A DNA stretch of 64,000 nucleotides from Sandarakinorhabdus sp. AAP62 (GCF_000331225.1 NZ_ANFY01000007.1:124001-188000); one strand, 5' to 3'; positions 43,221 to 53,585 are shown, counted from the first letter of the stretch. Numbers and translations are program-made. The notes: generated by a model not told the origin, from the sequence alone.

Positions 43221-45278
43221 ATGAAGCATCTGTCCCTCTTCGCCGCCCTGCTGATCAGCACGGCCCCCGCGTTTGCCGCTGAAGCCGAGGGCGCGCTGAT
43301 CACCGTCACCGGCAAGGGTCTGAAGGATCTGCCCGGCGATGCCGCGCTGTCGCTGGTGGTGATCGAGCGGGACCGCATCCTCAATAGCGGATCGAACCGG
43401 TTGGAATCGGTGCTGGCCGATATCGCCGGCCAGCAGCAATTTCGCCGGTCCGACAGTCGTTCCGCCAATGCCACCTCGCAGGGCATCACCCTGCGCGGGC
43501 TGGGCGGCAATGCCTCGTCCCGCGCGCTGCTGGTGCTGGATGGCGTGCCGCAGGCCGATCCGTTTGGCGGCTGGGTGGCGTTTCCGGCCTATGCCACCGG
43601 CCGGCTGGATCGCATCCGGGTGACGCGCGGCGGCGGCTCCGGCTATTGGGGCCCCGGCGCGCTGGCCGGCACCATCGAGCTGGAATCCGTGGGCGGCGCC
43701 GCTATCAACCCGTTCACCGGCAGCATCGCCTTTGGCAGCCGCGAAAGTGTTGATGCGCAAGGCTCGCTGGGCCTGAAGCGCAGCGGCGGTTTCGCCACGC
43801 TGTCGGCCGCCTATGGCCGGGGCGATGGTTTCATCCCCATTGTCGAACGCAGCCGCGGCACGGCAGACCGGCCGGCGCCCTATGAACAGGCCAGCGTCAA
43901 CCTGCGCGCTGTCGTGGAAATCGCGCCCGACACCGAAGCACAGGTGACCGCCACCGGCTTCACCGACAGCCGCGAGCGCGGCACCGATTTTTCGCGCAAC
44001 ACGTCCGAAGGCGTTGATGGCGCCATCCGCCTGGTCGGCCGTGGGCGTTGGGGCTGGCAGGCGCTGGCCTATGTGCAGACGCGCAATTTCACCTCGGATT
44101 TCGCCGCCGTGAACGCAGCGCGCACCACCGCCACGCAGACGCTGGCCCAGTTCGACACGCCGGCAACCGGCTGGGGCGGCCGGCTGGAAATCGCGCCGCC
44201 GGTGGGCGCAGGCGTCTCGCTGCGGCTGGGCGCCGATACAAGGCATTTGACCGGCGAGACCAACGAGCTGTTCACCTATGTCAATGCCGCCCCCACCCGC
44301 CAGCGCGAGGCCGGCGGCCGCACGGGCACCACCGGGCTGTTCGTGGATGGCAGCATCGAACGCGGTATCATCACCGCCACCGCATCGGCCCGCATCGATT
44401 GGTGGACGATCGAAGATGGCCGCCTGCTGGAAACCACCATCGCCACCGGCGCACCGTTCACCACGCTGATTTTCGCGGATCGGTCTGGACAGGAATTCAC
44501 CGGCCGGGCTGGCATTGCCATCAAGGCAGCCGACTGGATCGCGCTGCGCGGTGCGGCCTATCGCGGCTGGCGGCTGCCCACGCTGAATGAACTCTATCGC
44601 CCGTTTCGCGTGGGCCCCGATGCCACCGCCGCCAATGCGCTGCTCAAGCCCGAACGGGTGACGGGCGTGGACGCCGGCTTCACGCTGAAGCCGGCGGACG
44701 GCGTGGAGATCGGCGTCACCGGCTTCTGGAACCGCATGGACGACACCATCGCCAACGTCACCCAGGGCAGCGGGCCGGGTGTGTTTCCCGGCGTCGGCTT
44801 TGTGGCGGCGGGGGGCTTCTATCGCCAGCGCCAGAATCTCGACGCGCTGGAAGTGTGGGGCTGGGAAGTCGATGCCCGCCTGCGTCGCGGCCCGTTCGGC
44901 CTGACCGCCAGCTGGAGCCATGTCGATCCCGGCATTTCCGCAAGCGGGGCCGCCGCGCCGCTGGATGAGCTGCGCCCGGCACAAACCCCGCGCGACCAGT
45001 TTTCCGGCACCATCGATTACAGCGACAAATTGTTCACCGCCTCGGCCACGCTGCGCCACATCGCCAGCCAGTTCGAGGATGATCAGAACAGTCGCAGCCT
45101 GAACAGCGCCACCATGGTCGATGCGCTGCTGCTGGTGCCATTGATCAAGGGCCTGGCCATCGAAGGCCGGGTCGAAAATCTGTTCGATGCCGAAGTGCAG
45201 GCAGCGCTATCCGGCACCGGCGTTGTGGAGCGCGCCCTGCCCCGCACCTTCTGGGTGGGCGCCCGCGTCTCCTTCTGA
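43221..45278 (+). CDS. TonB-dependent outer membrane receptor
   Basis: The 685-residue protein has a signal peptide (MKHLSLFAALLISTAPAFAA), a plug domain (about residues 25-150, with NRLESVLADIAGQQQF, GITLRGLGGNASSRALLVLDGVP and GSGYWGPGALAGTIEL) and a 22-strand barrel ending in the aromatic terminal signal FWVGARVSF. It should import a siderophore, cobalamin or another bulky ligand using TonB energy. WRLPTLNELYRPFRVG is the typical barrel segment. No cobalamin riboswitch or Fur box was recognised, so the ligand is open. The ribosome site is weak. A cytochrome b561 gene follows 67 bases later. Confidence 0.92.
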   Translation: MKHLSLFAALLISTAPAFAAEAEGALITVTGKGLKDLPGDAALSLVVIERDRILNSGSNRLESVLADIAGQQQFRRSDSRSANATSQGITLRGLGGNASSRALLVLDGVPQADPFGGWVAFPAYATGRLDRIRVTRGGGSGYWGPGALAGTIELESVGGAAINPFTGSIAFGSRESVDAQGSLGLKRSGGFATLSAAYGRGDGFIPIVERSRGTADRPAPYEQASVNLRAVVEIAPDTEAQVTATGFTDSRERGTDFSRNTSEGVDGAIRLVGRGRWGWQALAYVQTRNFTSDFAAVNAARTTATQTLAQFDTPATGWGGRLEIAPPVGAGVSLRLGADTRHLTGETNELFTYVNAAPTRQREAGGRTGTTGLFVDGSIERGIITATASARIDWWTIEDGRLLETTIATGAPFTTLIFADRSGQEFTGRAGIAIKAADWIALRGAAYRGWRLPTLNELYRPFRVGPDATAANALLKPERVTGVDAGFTLKPADGVEIGVTGFWNRMDDTIANVTQGSGPGVFPGVGFVAAGGFYRQRQNLDALEVWGWEVDARLRRGPFGLTASWSHVDPGISASGAAAPLDELRPAQTPRDQFSGTIDYSDKLFTASATLRHIASQFEDDQNSRSLNSATMVDALLLVPLIKGLAIEGRVENLFDAEVQAALSGTGVVERALPRTFWVGARVSF

Positions 45279-45345
45279 GCCGGGGGAACACCGTATCGAC
45301 GGGCGTATAAGCCGGGCCTAACCAGCCGCCATGGAGACCCGCCAT

Positions 45346-45879
45346 ATGACCCGTTACAGCACGGTTGCCATTACGCTGCACTGGCTGATGGCCCTGATGA
45401 TCATCGGCAATCTGGCCGGCGGCTTCCTGCATGATTTCGTGCCGCGCGAAGGCGGCCAGCGCGCGCTGGTGATGGATTTTCACAAGAGCTTCGGCCTGAC
45501 CATCATCGCCCTCACCCTGTTCCGGCTGGGCTGGCGGCTCAACCACGCCGTCCCGGCCCTGCCCAACTATTTCACCGCGGGCGAGCGCCTGCTGGCAAAG
45601 GCTGCGCATTGGGGTTTCTATGCGATGATGCTGGCGCTGCCGCTTTCGGGCTGGGTGGCAGCGGATCGCAATGATCGCCCGCTGGCCTGGTTCGGGCTGC
45701 CGGTTTCCAAATTCGGCGTCGGCAAGGCCACCGGCAGCGCTGCCAACGAACTGCATGAGATATTGGGCTGGGCCATGCTGGCGCTGCTGGCGCTGCATAT
45801 TGTTGGCATCATCAAGCATCTGGTGATGGATCGCGACAATCTGATGCCGCGCATGGGTGTGGGCCGCCCGGACGCTTGA
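45346..45879 (+). CDS. Cytochrome b561 family membrane protein
   Basis: The 177-residue protein has four membrane helices and conserved His residues for two b haems: [51 protein letters not shown] and [24 protein letters not shown]. It belongs to the CybB/YodB-like b561 group that moves electrons across the inner membrane. ATG 45346 gives the conserved start [13 protein letters not shown]; an ATG 15 bases upstream is an alternative. It lies just after the TonB receptor, where such proteins sometimes reduce imported ligands; this link is inference. Confidence 0.9.
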   Translation: MTRYSTVAITLHWLMALMIIGNLAGGFLHDFVPREGGQRALVMDFHKSFGLTIIALTLFRLGWRLNHAVPALPNYFTAGERLLAKAAHWGFYAMMLALPLSGWVAADRNDRPLAWFGLPVSKFGVGKATGSAANELHEILGWAMLALLALHIVGIIKHLVMDRDNLMPRMGVGRPDA

Positions 45880-45910
45880 CGCTGCCGGCCCGTCGCCGCC
45901 ACACAGGCGC

Positions 45911-46597
45911 ATGGCCGATACGATCAAGCTGCACGATAGCTGGCGCACACCCTTGGCTGGCGCCTTCGCCGCGCCGTCGATGGCGGCGCTGAAAAGCTTC
46001 CTGCTGGCCGAAAAGGCCGCCGGCAAGGCGATCTATCCCAGGGGCAGCGAGTGGTTTCGCGCGCTCGATCTGACGCCGCTCGATCGCGTGCGCGTGGTGA
46101 TATTGGGGCAGGACCCGTATCATGGCCCCGGCCAGGCGCATGGCCTCGCATTTTCGGTGCGCCCCGGCGTGCGGGTGCCGCCCAGCCTGGTCAACATCTA
46201 CAAGGAACTGCAATCCGATCTCGGCATCCCGCCGGCGCGGCACGGCTTCCTGGAACATTGGGCGCGTCAGGGCGTGTTGCTGCTCAACAACAGCCTCACC
46301 GTGGAACAGGGCCTCGCCGCCAGCCACAAGGGTCGCGGCTGGGAGCCGTTCACCGATGCCGTGATCCAGCTGGTCGCCAACCGTGATCGCCCCTGCGCTT
46401 TCCTGCTGTGGGGCAGCCACGCCCAGAAAAAGGCCGACTTTGTCGACAGCCGGCGCCATCTGGTGCTGAAAGCCCCGCACCCCTCACCGCTGTCGGCGCA
46501 CAATGGCTTTTTCGGCTGCCGGCATTTTTCGCGCACCAATACGTGGCTGGAACAGCAGGGCCTGCCAGCCATCGACTGGGCGCTGCCGCCGGTCTAG
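45911..46597 (+). CDS. ung: Uracil-DNA glycosylase, family 1
   Basis: The 228-residue enzyme removes uracil from DNA at the start of base-excision repair. The water-activating loop is GQD68[27 protein letters not shown] is the proline-rich loop, [12 protein letters not shown] contains the uracil-recognition Asn, and HPSPLSAH is the minor-groove intercalation loop with the catalytic His. ATG 45911 gives the normal N terminus; the in-frame extension upstream runs into the cytochrome gene. A typical single-copy housekeeping gene. Confidence 0.96.
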   Translation: MADTIKLHDSWRTPLAGAFAAPSMAALKSFLLAEKAAGKAIYPRGSEWFRALDLTPLDRVRVVILGQDPYHGPGQAHGLAFSVRPGVRVPPSLVNIYKELQSDLGIPPARHGFLEHWARQGVLLLNNSLTVEQGLAASHKGRGWEPFTDAVIQLVANRDRPCAFLLWGSHAQKKADFVDSRRHLVLKAPHPSPLSAHNGFFGCRHFSRTNTWLEQQGLPAIDWALPPV

Positions 46598-46625
46598 GTT
46601 CAGGACGCCTTGAAGGGGAAAAACG

Positions 46626-47477
46626 ATGCGAAACCTTGCTCTTGCCCTGCTGCTGATGGCGGCGCCCGTGGCGGCCAATCCGCTGTTCACCGATCCGCCC
46701 GCCACCGCCACACCGCGCGCCCGCATGGAGGTGCTGCACATCCCGTCGGGCGGGGTGGAGATCAACGGCGTTGCTTATCTCGCCGCTGGGCCGGGGCCTC
46801 ACCCCACCATCGTCATCTGCCATGGTTGGCCGGGGAACGAGAAGAATCTCGATCTCGCCCAGGCGCTGCGCCGGGCCGGGTGGAACGCCATCACCTTCAA
46901 TTATCGCGGCGCCTGGGGCAGCCCCGGCAATTTCCGTTTTGGCCAGAATCCCGAAGACGCCAAGGCCGTGCTGGCCCTGCTGCGCCGGCCGGACATGGCA
47001 GCCAGACTGGGCATCGACACCAGCCGCATCGTGCTGGCCGGGCACAGCATGGGCGGCTGGGTGACGGGGATGGTGGCATCCGAAGACCAGGGCCTGGCCG
47101 GCGCCATCCTGATCTCGGCAGCCAACATGGGCGCGCTTGCGCCGTTGCTGGGCGACAAGCTGGAAGCACAGGCCGCCGGCAACAGCGAGGCCCTGGCCGG
47201 CACGTCGCCCGCCATCCAGGCCAGCGAACTGCGGGCGCAGGCCAGCGCCTTTGATCTGCGGCCCCGCGCGGCAGGCCTGGCGCGGCAGCCGCTGCTGGTG
47301 CTGACATCCGACGACGGCCTGAAGCCCGCCACCGATCCGCTCGTGGCCGCCGCCCGTGCCGCCGGCGGCACGGTGACAGAAATCCATGCCGCTACCGATC
47401 ACAGCTGGTCAGATGCGCGGCTGCAGTTGGCGTCCCATGTCCACGACTGGCTGAAATCGCTGCCCGCGCGGCGTTGA
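46626..47477 (+). CDS. Secreted alpha/beta hydrolase
   Basis: The 283-residue protein has a signal peptide (MRNLALALLLMAAPVAAN) and an alpha/beta-hydrolase fold. The oxyanion region is ICHGWPGNEKN, the nucleophile elbow is GHSMGGWVTG, the probable acid lies in LTSDDGLKPATD and the probable His in ATDHSWSDARL. The pattern is like dienelactone-hydrolase or peptidase S9-like esterases, so a periplasmic esterase or peptidase is likely; the substrate is unknown. A GGGGAAA ribosome site precedes the ATG. The tRNA-Thr gene follows on the opposite strand. Confidence 0.88.
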   Translation: MRNLALALLLMAAPVAANPLFTDPPATATPRARMEVLHIPSGGVEINGVAYLAAGPGPHPTIVICHGWPGNEKNLDLAQALRRAGWNAITFNYRGAWGSPGNFRFGQNPEDAKAVLALLRRPDMAARLGIDTSRIVLAGHSMGGWVTGMVASEDQGLAGAILISAANMGALAPLLGDKLEAQAAGNSEALAGTSPAIQASELRAQASAFDLRPRAAGLARQPLLVLTSDDGLKPATDPLVAAARAAGGTVTEIHAATDHSWSDARLQLASHVHDWLKSLPARR

Positions 47478-47495
47478 GCAATCGCAGGGGAGAGG

Positions 47496-47571
47496 TGGTG
47501 CCGCTTACGTGACTCGAACACGTGACCCCCGCATTACGAATGCGGTGCTCTACCGGCTGAGCTAAAGCGGC
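47496..47571 (-). tRNA. tRNA-Thr (anticodon CGU)
   Basis: The minus strand folds into a full 76-base cloverleaf including an encoded CCA end. It has a 7-bp acceptor stem (GCCGCTT with AAGCGGC), a D arm GCTC/GAGC, a 5-bp anticodon stem CCGCA/TGCGG with loop TTCGTAA giving anticodon CGT, and a T arm ACGTG/CACGT with loop TTCGAGT. The anticodon reads ACG codons, so it is a threonine tRNA. Confidence 0.97.
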
Positions 47572-47695
47572 ATCTCGGTGAGGCGGCGCATTTATCAGGG
47601 GGTGGGTTGGCTGGCAAGGGGCAAGGCAAGCCACGCCATCAGGCGCACCGGGGCCGACATGTTCAATGCGGCCGCAGCCGAGCCGTTATCGGGGC

Positions 47696-48364
47696 ATGAG
47701 CCACGCAACCCCCGGCACTGTTCACCCGCTTCGCGGCGCCCGTTTGCGGGATGAAGGCGACAAGGCGCCGGCCGTCGGGCGCCCGGGGCCGCTGCGCGAA
47801 GACCAGGTGCCGCGCAGCGTCGTGGTGGAACGGCGGTTGACCAACCGGGCCCTGGTCGCCTGGCAGAACGCGCCCGACAACGGCATTGCGGCGGCCCTGT
47901 CGCCCTTTTTCGATCACAGCATCGTGGTGCGCGATCCCGCCGGCCGCGCCATCATCGAAAGCGTGGGCGGGCCGGTTTCGGCACGCTTTGGCCTGGTGGC
48001 AGGGCTGGAACTGCTGCGCGATCCCGGGCTTTCCGAAGAGCTGGTCGCCGCCGGCGAACTGGTGGCGCTGCAGCCGATGCCGATCCCCTTCGAAGCCAGC
48101 GTGAACGATCCGATGGGCGCCCAGATGCTGGTGCGCGGGCTGGCCCTACCGCTGCCGGAAGCCGGCGATCCCGCCGCGCTGGTGCAGATCGTGCTGAGCT
48201 GGCGCGAAGTCCTGTCGAAAAGCGCCGCGCGCCGCCTGCGTGCCGAACTGGCCAATGCCTTTGCCGATGTGCAGCGGCTGCCGCCGCTAGCCGAACCATT
48301 TCCGCGCCGATCCCGCGTGGGCGCTGCGCTTGATGTGTTCGATATCACAAAGAATAAAGAGTGA
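47696..48364 (+). CDS. Protein of unknown function upstream of glutamate dehydrogenase
   Basis: The 222-residue soluble protein has no signal peptide or membrane helix. Its N terminus (RSVVVERRLTNRALVAW) and middle part (SIVVRDPAGRAIIESVGG, FGLVAGLELL) look like a compact mixed alpha/beta sensor fold, possibly PAS-like, but I do not recognise a named family. ATG 47696 is the first plausible start in the frame; the ribosome site is weak. Its stop overlaps a possible GTG start of the next gene, which might couple the two. Expression with glutamate dehydrogenase is plausible but not shown. Confidence 0.65.
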   Translation: MSHATPGTVHPLRGARLRDEGDKAPAVGRPGPLREDQVPRSVVVERRLTNRALVAWQNAPDNGIAAALSPFFDHSIVVRDPAGRAIIESVGGPVSARFGLVAGLELLRDPGLSEELVAAGELVALQPMPIPFEASVNDPMGAQMLVRGLALPLPEAGDPAALVQIVLSWREVLSKSAARRLRAELANAFADVQRLPPLAEPFPRRSRVGAALDVFDITKNKE

Positions 48365-48438
48365 GCGTCGAATCACACTTTTCTTTCCGGACAGCGCGGC
48401 GCATAAGCTGCGGCAAAAATGTCGCGGGAGCGATCGAC

Positions 48439-51400
48439 GTGTCTGATTTGACCAAGCTTGGCGCCAAGGCTGCGTCTGCAATTTCCGCTGAAACCCTGGC
48501 ACAGGCACTGGCCGGTTGCCTGTTTGCCCGCGCCCTGCCCGGCGAAATCGAAGGGCTGGACGACGCGGCGCGCGCCGGCGTGGCCGGCTTCATGACCGAG
48601 GCGGCGTTCCAGCGCCAGGCCGATCAGCCGGTGGTCCATATCGATCCGCTGGCCGACGATGGCTCACGCCGCTTGCGCCTTGCCATCATCGGGGAAGATC
48701 GGCCGTTCCTGGTCGATTCAACTGCTGCAGCCGTCACCGCCGCCAATGTCGATATCCACCGCCTGCTGCACCCCATCATTGATGTGCGCCGCGATGCCGA
48801 TGGGACATTGCTGGAAGTGATCGGCCTTGGCAGCAACGGTGCGCCACTGCCCGGCCATACCCGTGAATCCATGATCTACATGGAAATCGAGCAGGTCGGC
48901 CCCAAGACCCGCGCCGCGCTCGAAGCCAGCCTGACCCAGGTGCTGGCCGATGTGCGCGCTGCCGTGACCGATTGGAAGGCCATGCTGGCACTGCTGCGCG
49001 AACGCATCCGCGCCCTTTCTGACAATCCGCCGCCGCTGGCGCCGCATCGCACCGCTGAAGCCATGGCGTTCCTGGAATGGCTGGCGGCCGACAATTTCAC
49101 CCTGCTGGGCGCCCGCCACTACCAGATTGACGGGGATCTGGATGATCCGGCGCTGGAGGTGACCAGCGACCACGGCCTCGGCCTGCTGGCCGATCCCGAT
49201 TATCCGGTATGGAGCGGCACGCGTGGCCCGGCGGATACGCCGCGCGCCTTGAAGGCGCTGCTGGCCAGCCCGGAACCGCTGCTGATCACCCGCGCCGGTG
49301 CGGTGGTGACGGTGCATCGCCGCGTCAACGGCGATCTGATTGCGGTGAAGGGCTTTGACCGGCAGGGCCGGGTGGTTTCGGAAACCCGATTCCTCGGCAT
49401 GTATACATCGGCGGCGCTCAACACCTCGCCGCGCCAGGTGCCGCTGCTGCGCCGCAAGGTGGGCGAGATCATCGATGCGCTCGGCTTTGGCGAAGGCGGC
49501 CATTCGGCCAAGGCGCTGGTGCATGTGCTGGAAAGCTTTCCGCGCATGGAATTGTTCGAGGCCAGCCCGGACCAATTGAAGACCATGGCGCTGGGCTTGT
49601 TGTCGCTGCTCGATCGGCCGCGGCCCAAGTTGTTTGCCCGGCCCGATCCGTTTGGCCGCTTCGTGTCGGCGCTCGTCTATGTGCCGCGCGATGTTTACAC
49701 CAGCCGCCTGCGCGAAGCTGCCGGCCAGATGCTGGCCCAGGAACTGAAGGGCAGCATCGCCCGCTATGAAGTGGAACTGCGCGAAGAGGGCCTGGCCCGC
49801 GTGCATTATGTGGTGGATGTCGCCGACGCCGCCAGTTTTACCGCCGATCAGGCCGCCGCGCTCGATCGCCGCCTGCGCCAGCTGGTGCGCGGCTGGGAAG
49901 AGGATCTGGAGGCCGCGCTGGCCGAACTGACCACCCCCACCCGCGCCGCGCGGTTGGCCCGCAGCCATGGCCGCGCCTTCTCGGCCAGCTATCGTGCCCA
50001 GCACCAACCCGCCGAAGCCGCCGCCGATATCATGGCACTGGTCGATCTTTCGGACGAAAGCCAACGCAGCGTGCGCCTGCTTGCCAGCGATGTACCGGGG
50101 CAGGTGCGCCTGAAAATCTATCGCCTGGGCCGCATCATCCCGCTTTCGGAAGCGGTGCCGGTGCTGGAGAATTTCGGCCTGCGCGTGATCGAGGAATATC
50201 CGTTCGATCTGGCCGACGGCCAATTGGGCTGGGTGCATGATTTCCTGGCCGAAGTGCCCGATGCCACGCTGCTGGCCGATCTGCCCGGCCTGGCCAGCCG
50301 CGTCGCCCCGGCGCTGACCGATGTGCTCACCGGTGCGCAGGAAAATGATGGCTTCAACGCGCTGATCCTTGCCTGTGGGCTGGACGCTGGCGAAACGGCA
50401 CTGCTGCGCGCCTGGTTCCGCTATCTGCGCCAGACCGGTGTCACCTATGGCGTGATGACGGTGGTGGATGCACTCAAGCGTTATCCGGAGATCACGCGCG
50501 ATCTGGTGGCGCTGTTTGCGGCGCGTTTCGGCCCGGATACGACCGACCGCGCTGCAGCACAGGCCGCGGTGTTGGCACGCATCGAAGCTGGCCTTGCCGA
50601 AGTGGCCAGCATCGATGATGACCGCATCCTGCGCCTGATCCGTGCCGCCATGCTGGCCACGCTGCGCACCAATTTCTATGTGCCGGGTGGGCCGGAGGCG
50701 ATGGCCTTCAAGATCGACAGCGCGAAGATGCCGGGCTTGCCGGCGCCGATCCCCTATCGCGAAATCTGGGTCTATTCCCCGCGCGTGGAGGGCATCCACC
50801 TGCGCGGCGGGCCGATTGCGCGTGGCGGCCTGCGCTGGTCTGACCGGCGCGACGATTTCCGCACCGAGGTTCTGGGGCTGGTGAAGGCGCAGAAGGTGAA
50901 GAACACGGTGATCGTGCCCACCGGCGCAAAAGGCGGCTTCTATCCCAAGCAATTGCCGCCGGCGTCCAACCGGGATGCCTGGCTGGCCGAAGGCACCGAG
51001 GCCTATCGCATCTATATCCGGGCGCTGCTGTCGATCACCGACAATCTGGATGTGGCCGGCACCGTGCTGCCGCCCGATGGCGTGGTGTGTCACGATGCGC
51101 CCGATCCCTACCTCGTGGTCGCGGCCGACAAGGGCACCGCCACCTTCTCTGACACCGCCAACGCCATTGCCGAAGATCATGGCTTCTGGCTGGGCGATGC
51201 CTTCGCGTCTGGCGGCGGCAATGGCTATGACCACAAGGCCATGGCCATCACCGCCAAGGGCGCGTGGATTTCGGTGCAGCGCCATTTCCGCGAGCTGGGC
51301 ACCGACGTTCAGAGCGAGACGATCCGCGTGGCCGGCGTTGGCGACATGTCGGGCGACGTGTTCGGCAACGGGTTGCTGCTCTCACCGGCCGTCGCGCTGG

Positions 51401-53199
51401 TGGCGGCGTTTGACCATCGCCACATCTTCCTTGATCCCACCCCCAATATTCCGGCGGCCTTTGCCGAGCGCCAGCGCCTGTTCGCGCTGCCACGATCGAG
51501 CTGGGACGATTATGACAAGGCACTGATTTCCGAAGGCGGCGGTGTGTTCGCGCGCAGCCTGAAATCCATCCCGCTGAGCCCGCAGGTGCAGGCCATGCTG
51601 GGCGTCAGCGTCGACGCGATGGCGCCCGGTGAACTGCTCAGCGCCATCCTGAAGATGCAGGTCGATCTGATCTGGTTCGGTGGCATTGGCACCTATGTGA
51701 AGGCATCGAGTGAAAGCCATGCCGACGCCGGCGACCGCGCCAATGATGCCATCCGCATCGACGCGCGCGACCTGAAGGCGCGGGCCATCGGCGAGGGCGC
51801 CAACCTGGGCCTCACGCAAGCGGCGCGCATCGAATTCTCGCGGATCGGTGGCCGCATCAACACCGATTTCATCGACAACAGCGCCGGGGTCGATTGCTCC
51901 GACCACGAGGTCAACATCAAGATCGCGCTGAATGGGGAAGTCGCCGCCGGCACGCTCAGCCGGCCCGACCGTGACACGCTATTGAAGGCGATGACCGACG
52001 ATGTCGCCGAACTGGTGCTGCGCGACAACCGCCTGCAAACCCAGGCCATCAGCCTGGCCGAAACCGGCGGTGCGGCGGCCGTGCCGGTGTTCCAGCGCCT
52101 CATCCAGACCCTGGAAGGCCGGGTTGGCCTTGATCGGCGCGTGGAAGGCCTGCCGGGCGACGATATTCTGGGCCAGCGCGCCATGGCCGGCGAAGGCCTC
52201 ACCCGGCCGGAACTGGCCGTGGTGATGGCCTATGCCAAGATGGCCGCCTATGACGTGCTGGTGACCAGCGAGGTGGTCGATGATCCGCTGCTGGAAGCCG
52301 ATCTGATCGCGGCCTTCCCCACGGCCATGCAGGTGAAGCACCGCGATGCCATCCTGCACCACCGCCTGCGCCGCGAACTGGTGGCGACCAAGCTGGCCAA
52401 CGAGCTGATCAACCGCGCCGGCCTGTCGGCGCCGTTCGAACTGGCCGAGGAACTGGGGGCCGGGATCGCCGATATCGCCCGCGCCTTCATCGCCGCGCGC
52501 CAGCTGTTCGGCTTCGCCGGCCTGTGGCACACGATCGACACGGCAGCGGTGCCGGCCACCGCCGCCAATGCGCTGCACCGTGCCACACAGGGCGTGCTGC
52601 GCGCCCAGATGGCTGATCTGGTCCGGCTGGGCGGCGGCCGCAGCGCGACTGCCCTGGTGGCGGCGATCGCTCCCGGTCTGAAGGCGCTGGGCAACAACAT
52701 CGAGAAACTGGTGAAGGCCGAAGTGCGCGGCCAGCTTGACCGTTCCGCAACCGAACTGGCGGCAGCCGGCGCGCCGGCTGATCTGGCGCGCACCATCGTC
52801 CATGTCGAAGCGCTGGACGGTGCTGTGGGGATTGCCCTGCTGGCGGCCGAACGCCGGCTGGACGTGGCGGCCACCGCCCGCGCCTACACGATGCTGGGCG
52901 AAACCGCCGGGCTCGACTGGGCGCGCGGTGCGGCCGCAGCAATGAACCCGTCCGACCCGTGGGAACGGCTGCTGACCGCGGCGCTGGTGCGCGATTTCGA
53001 ACAGATCCGGCTCGATCTGCTGCGCCATGTCGTGCCGGAAGCCAGCAACCCGGTGCAGGTGCTCGCACTGTGGCTGGAAGCGCATGCCGCCCGGGTGGCG
53101 CGCATCGCCGCTTCCATCGCCCGCGCCCGCGACAGCGGCACGGTGAGTGCCGCGATGCTGGCGCATATTGCCGGGCAGGCGCGCGCGGCGTTGACTTGA
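48439..53199 (+). CDS. NAD-specific glutamate dehydrogenase, large (about 180 kDa) class
   Basis: The 1586-residue enzyme oxidatively deaminates glutamate to 2-oxoglutarate with NAD. It belongs to the very large GDH class (Bac_GDH), with long N-terminal regulatory ACT-like segments before the catalytic core. The core (about residues 780-1250) holds PIARGGLRWSDRRDDFRTEV and KAQKVKNTVIVPTGAKGGF, with the substrate-binding Lys residues, and VGDMSGDVFGNGLLLSP for NAD binding. GTG 48439 is chosen because GGGAG lies eight bases upstream. An in-frame GTG at 48361 overlaps the previous stop and would add 26 residues. It stands at the end of a short plus-strand run. Confidence 0.95.
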   Translation: MSDLTKLGAKAASAISAETLAQALAGCLFARALPGEIEGLDDAARAGVAGFMTEAAFQRQADQPVVHIDPLADDGSRRLRLAIIGEDRPFLVDSTAAAVTAANVDIHRLLHPIIDVRRDADGTLLEVIGLGSNGAPLPGHTRESMIYMEIEQVGPKTRAALEASLTQVLADVRAAVTDWKAMLALLRERIRALSDNPPPLAPHRTAEAMAFLEWLAADNFTLLGARHYQIDGDLDDPALEVTSDHGLGLLADPDYPVWSGTRGPADTPRALKALLASPEPLLITRAGAVVTVHRRVNGDLIAVKGFDRQGRVVSETRFLGMYTSAALNTSPRQVPLLRRKVGEIIDALGFGEGGHSAKALVHVLESFPRMELFEASPDQLKTMALGLLSLLDRPRPKLFARPDPFGRFVSALVYVPRDVYTSRLREAAGQMLAQELKGSIARYEVELREEGLARVHYVVDVADAASFTADQAAALDRRLRQLVRGWEEDLEAALAELTTPTRAARLARSHGRAFSASYRAQHQPAEAAADIMALVDLSDESQRSVRLLASDVPGQVRLKIYRLGRIIPLSEAVPVLENFGLRVIEEYPFDLADGQLGWVHDFLAEVPDATLLADLPGLASRVAPALTDVLTGAQENDGFNALILACGLDAGETALLRAWFRYLRQTGVTYGVMTVVDALKRYPEITRDLVALFAARFGPDTTDRAAAQAAVLARIEAGLAEVASIDDDRILRLIRAAMLATLRTNFYVPGGPEAMAFKIDSAKMPGLPAPIPYREIWVYSPRVEGIHLRGGPIARGGLRWSDRRDDFRTEVLGLVKAQKVKNTVIVPTGAKGGFYPKQLPPASNRDAWLAEGTEAYRIYIRALLSITDNLDVAGTVLPPDGVVCHDAPDPYLVVAADKGTATFSDTANAIAEDHGFWLGDAFASGGGNGYDHKAMAITAKGAWISVQRHFRELGTDVQSETIRVAGVGDMSGDVFGNGLLLSPAVALVAAFDHRHIFLDPTPNIPAAFAERQRLFALPRSSWDDYDKALISEGGGVFARSLKSIPLSPQVQAMLGVSVDAMAPGELLSAILKMQVDLIWFGGIGTYVKASSESHADAGDRANDAIRIDARDLKARAIGEGANLGLTQAARIEFSRIGGRINTDFIDNSAGVDCSDHEVNIKIALNGEVAAGTLSRPDRDTLLKAMTDDVAELVLRDNRLQTQAISLAETGGAAAVPVFQRLIQTLEGRVGLDRRVEGLPGDDILGQRAMAGEGLTRPELAVVMAYAKMAAYDVLVTSEVVDDPLLEADLIAAFPTAMQVKHRDAILHHRLRRELVATKLANELINRAGLSAPFELAEELGAGIADIARAFIAARQLFGFAGLWHTIDTAAVPATAANALHRATQGVLRAQMADLVRLGGGRSATALVAAIAPGLKALGNNIEKLVKAEVRGQLDRSATELAAAGAPADLARTIVHVEALDGAVGIALLAAERRLDVAATARAYTMLGETAGLDWARGAAAAMNPSDPWERLLTAALVRDFEQIRLDLLRHVVPEASNPVQVLALWLEAHAARVARIAASIARARDSGTVSAAMLAHIAGQARAALT

Positions 53200-53297
53200 T
53201 GGTGTGGGCCAGCAGCAACGCGGCGTTGACGTGACAAGCAGTCCGCGCCGCGATCGCCCCCTTGTTGCAAACCGCCTCGCCTGCTAGCGGCAAGCCC

Positions 53298-53585
53298 ATG
53301 TCTGTCGATAGCCAAACCGTACGCAAGATCGCGCGCCTGGCGCGGATCGCCGTGACCGATGATGAAGTGCCGGGGCTGGTCGAACAGCTCAACGGCATAT
53401 TGGGCTGGGTGGAACAGCTGGGCGAGGTCGATACCAAGGGTGTCGAACCCATGGCCAGTGTCATGCCCGGGTCCTTGCGCTGGCGCGCTGACGAAGTGAC
53501 CGATGGCGGTATCCAGGACAAGGTGCTGGCCAATGCGCCGGACGCCGCCAGCGGTTTCTTCGCCGTGCCCAAGGTGATCGAATGA
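53298..53585 (+). CDS. gatC: Asp-tRNA(Asn)/Glu-tRNA(Gln) amidotransferase subunit C
   Basis: The 95-residue GatC subunit wraps around and stabilises GatA in the GatCAB complex, which converts misacylated Glu-tRNA(Gln) or Asp-tRNA(Asn) to the amidated form. The start [17 protein letters not shown], the central [21 protein letters not shown] and the C-terminal [19 protein letters not shown] are typical. ATG 53298 is chosen as the first Met giving normal length. The stop overlaps the gatA ATG. Confidence 0.95.
   Translation: MSVDSQTVRKIARLARIAVTDDEVPGLVEQLNGILGWVEQLGEVDTKGVEPMASVMPGSLRWRADEVTDGGIQDKVLANAPDAASGFFAVPKVIE

Noticed and set aside
48361-53199. Frameshift or fusion in the very large glutamate dehydrogenase
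   Set aside because: The length and motif order match the known 180-kDa class, so a single intact gene is the simplest reading.
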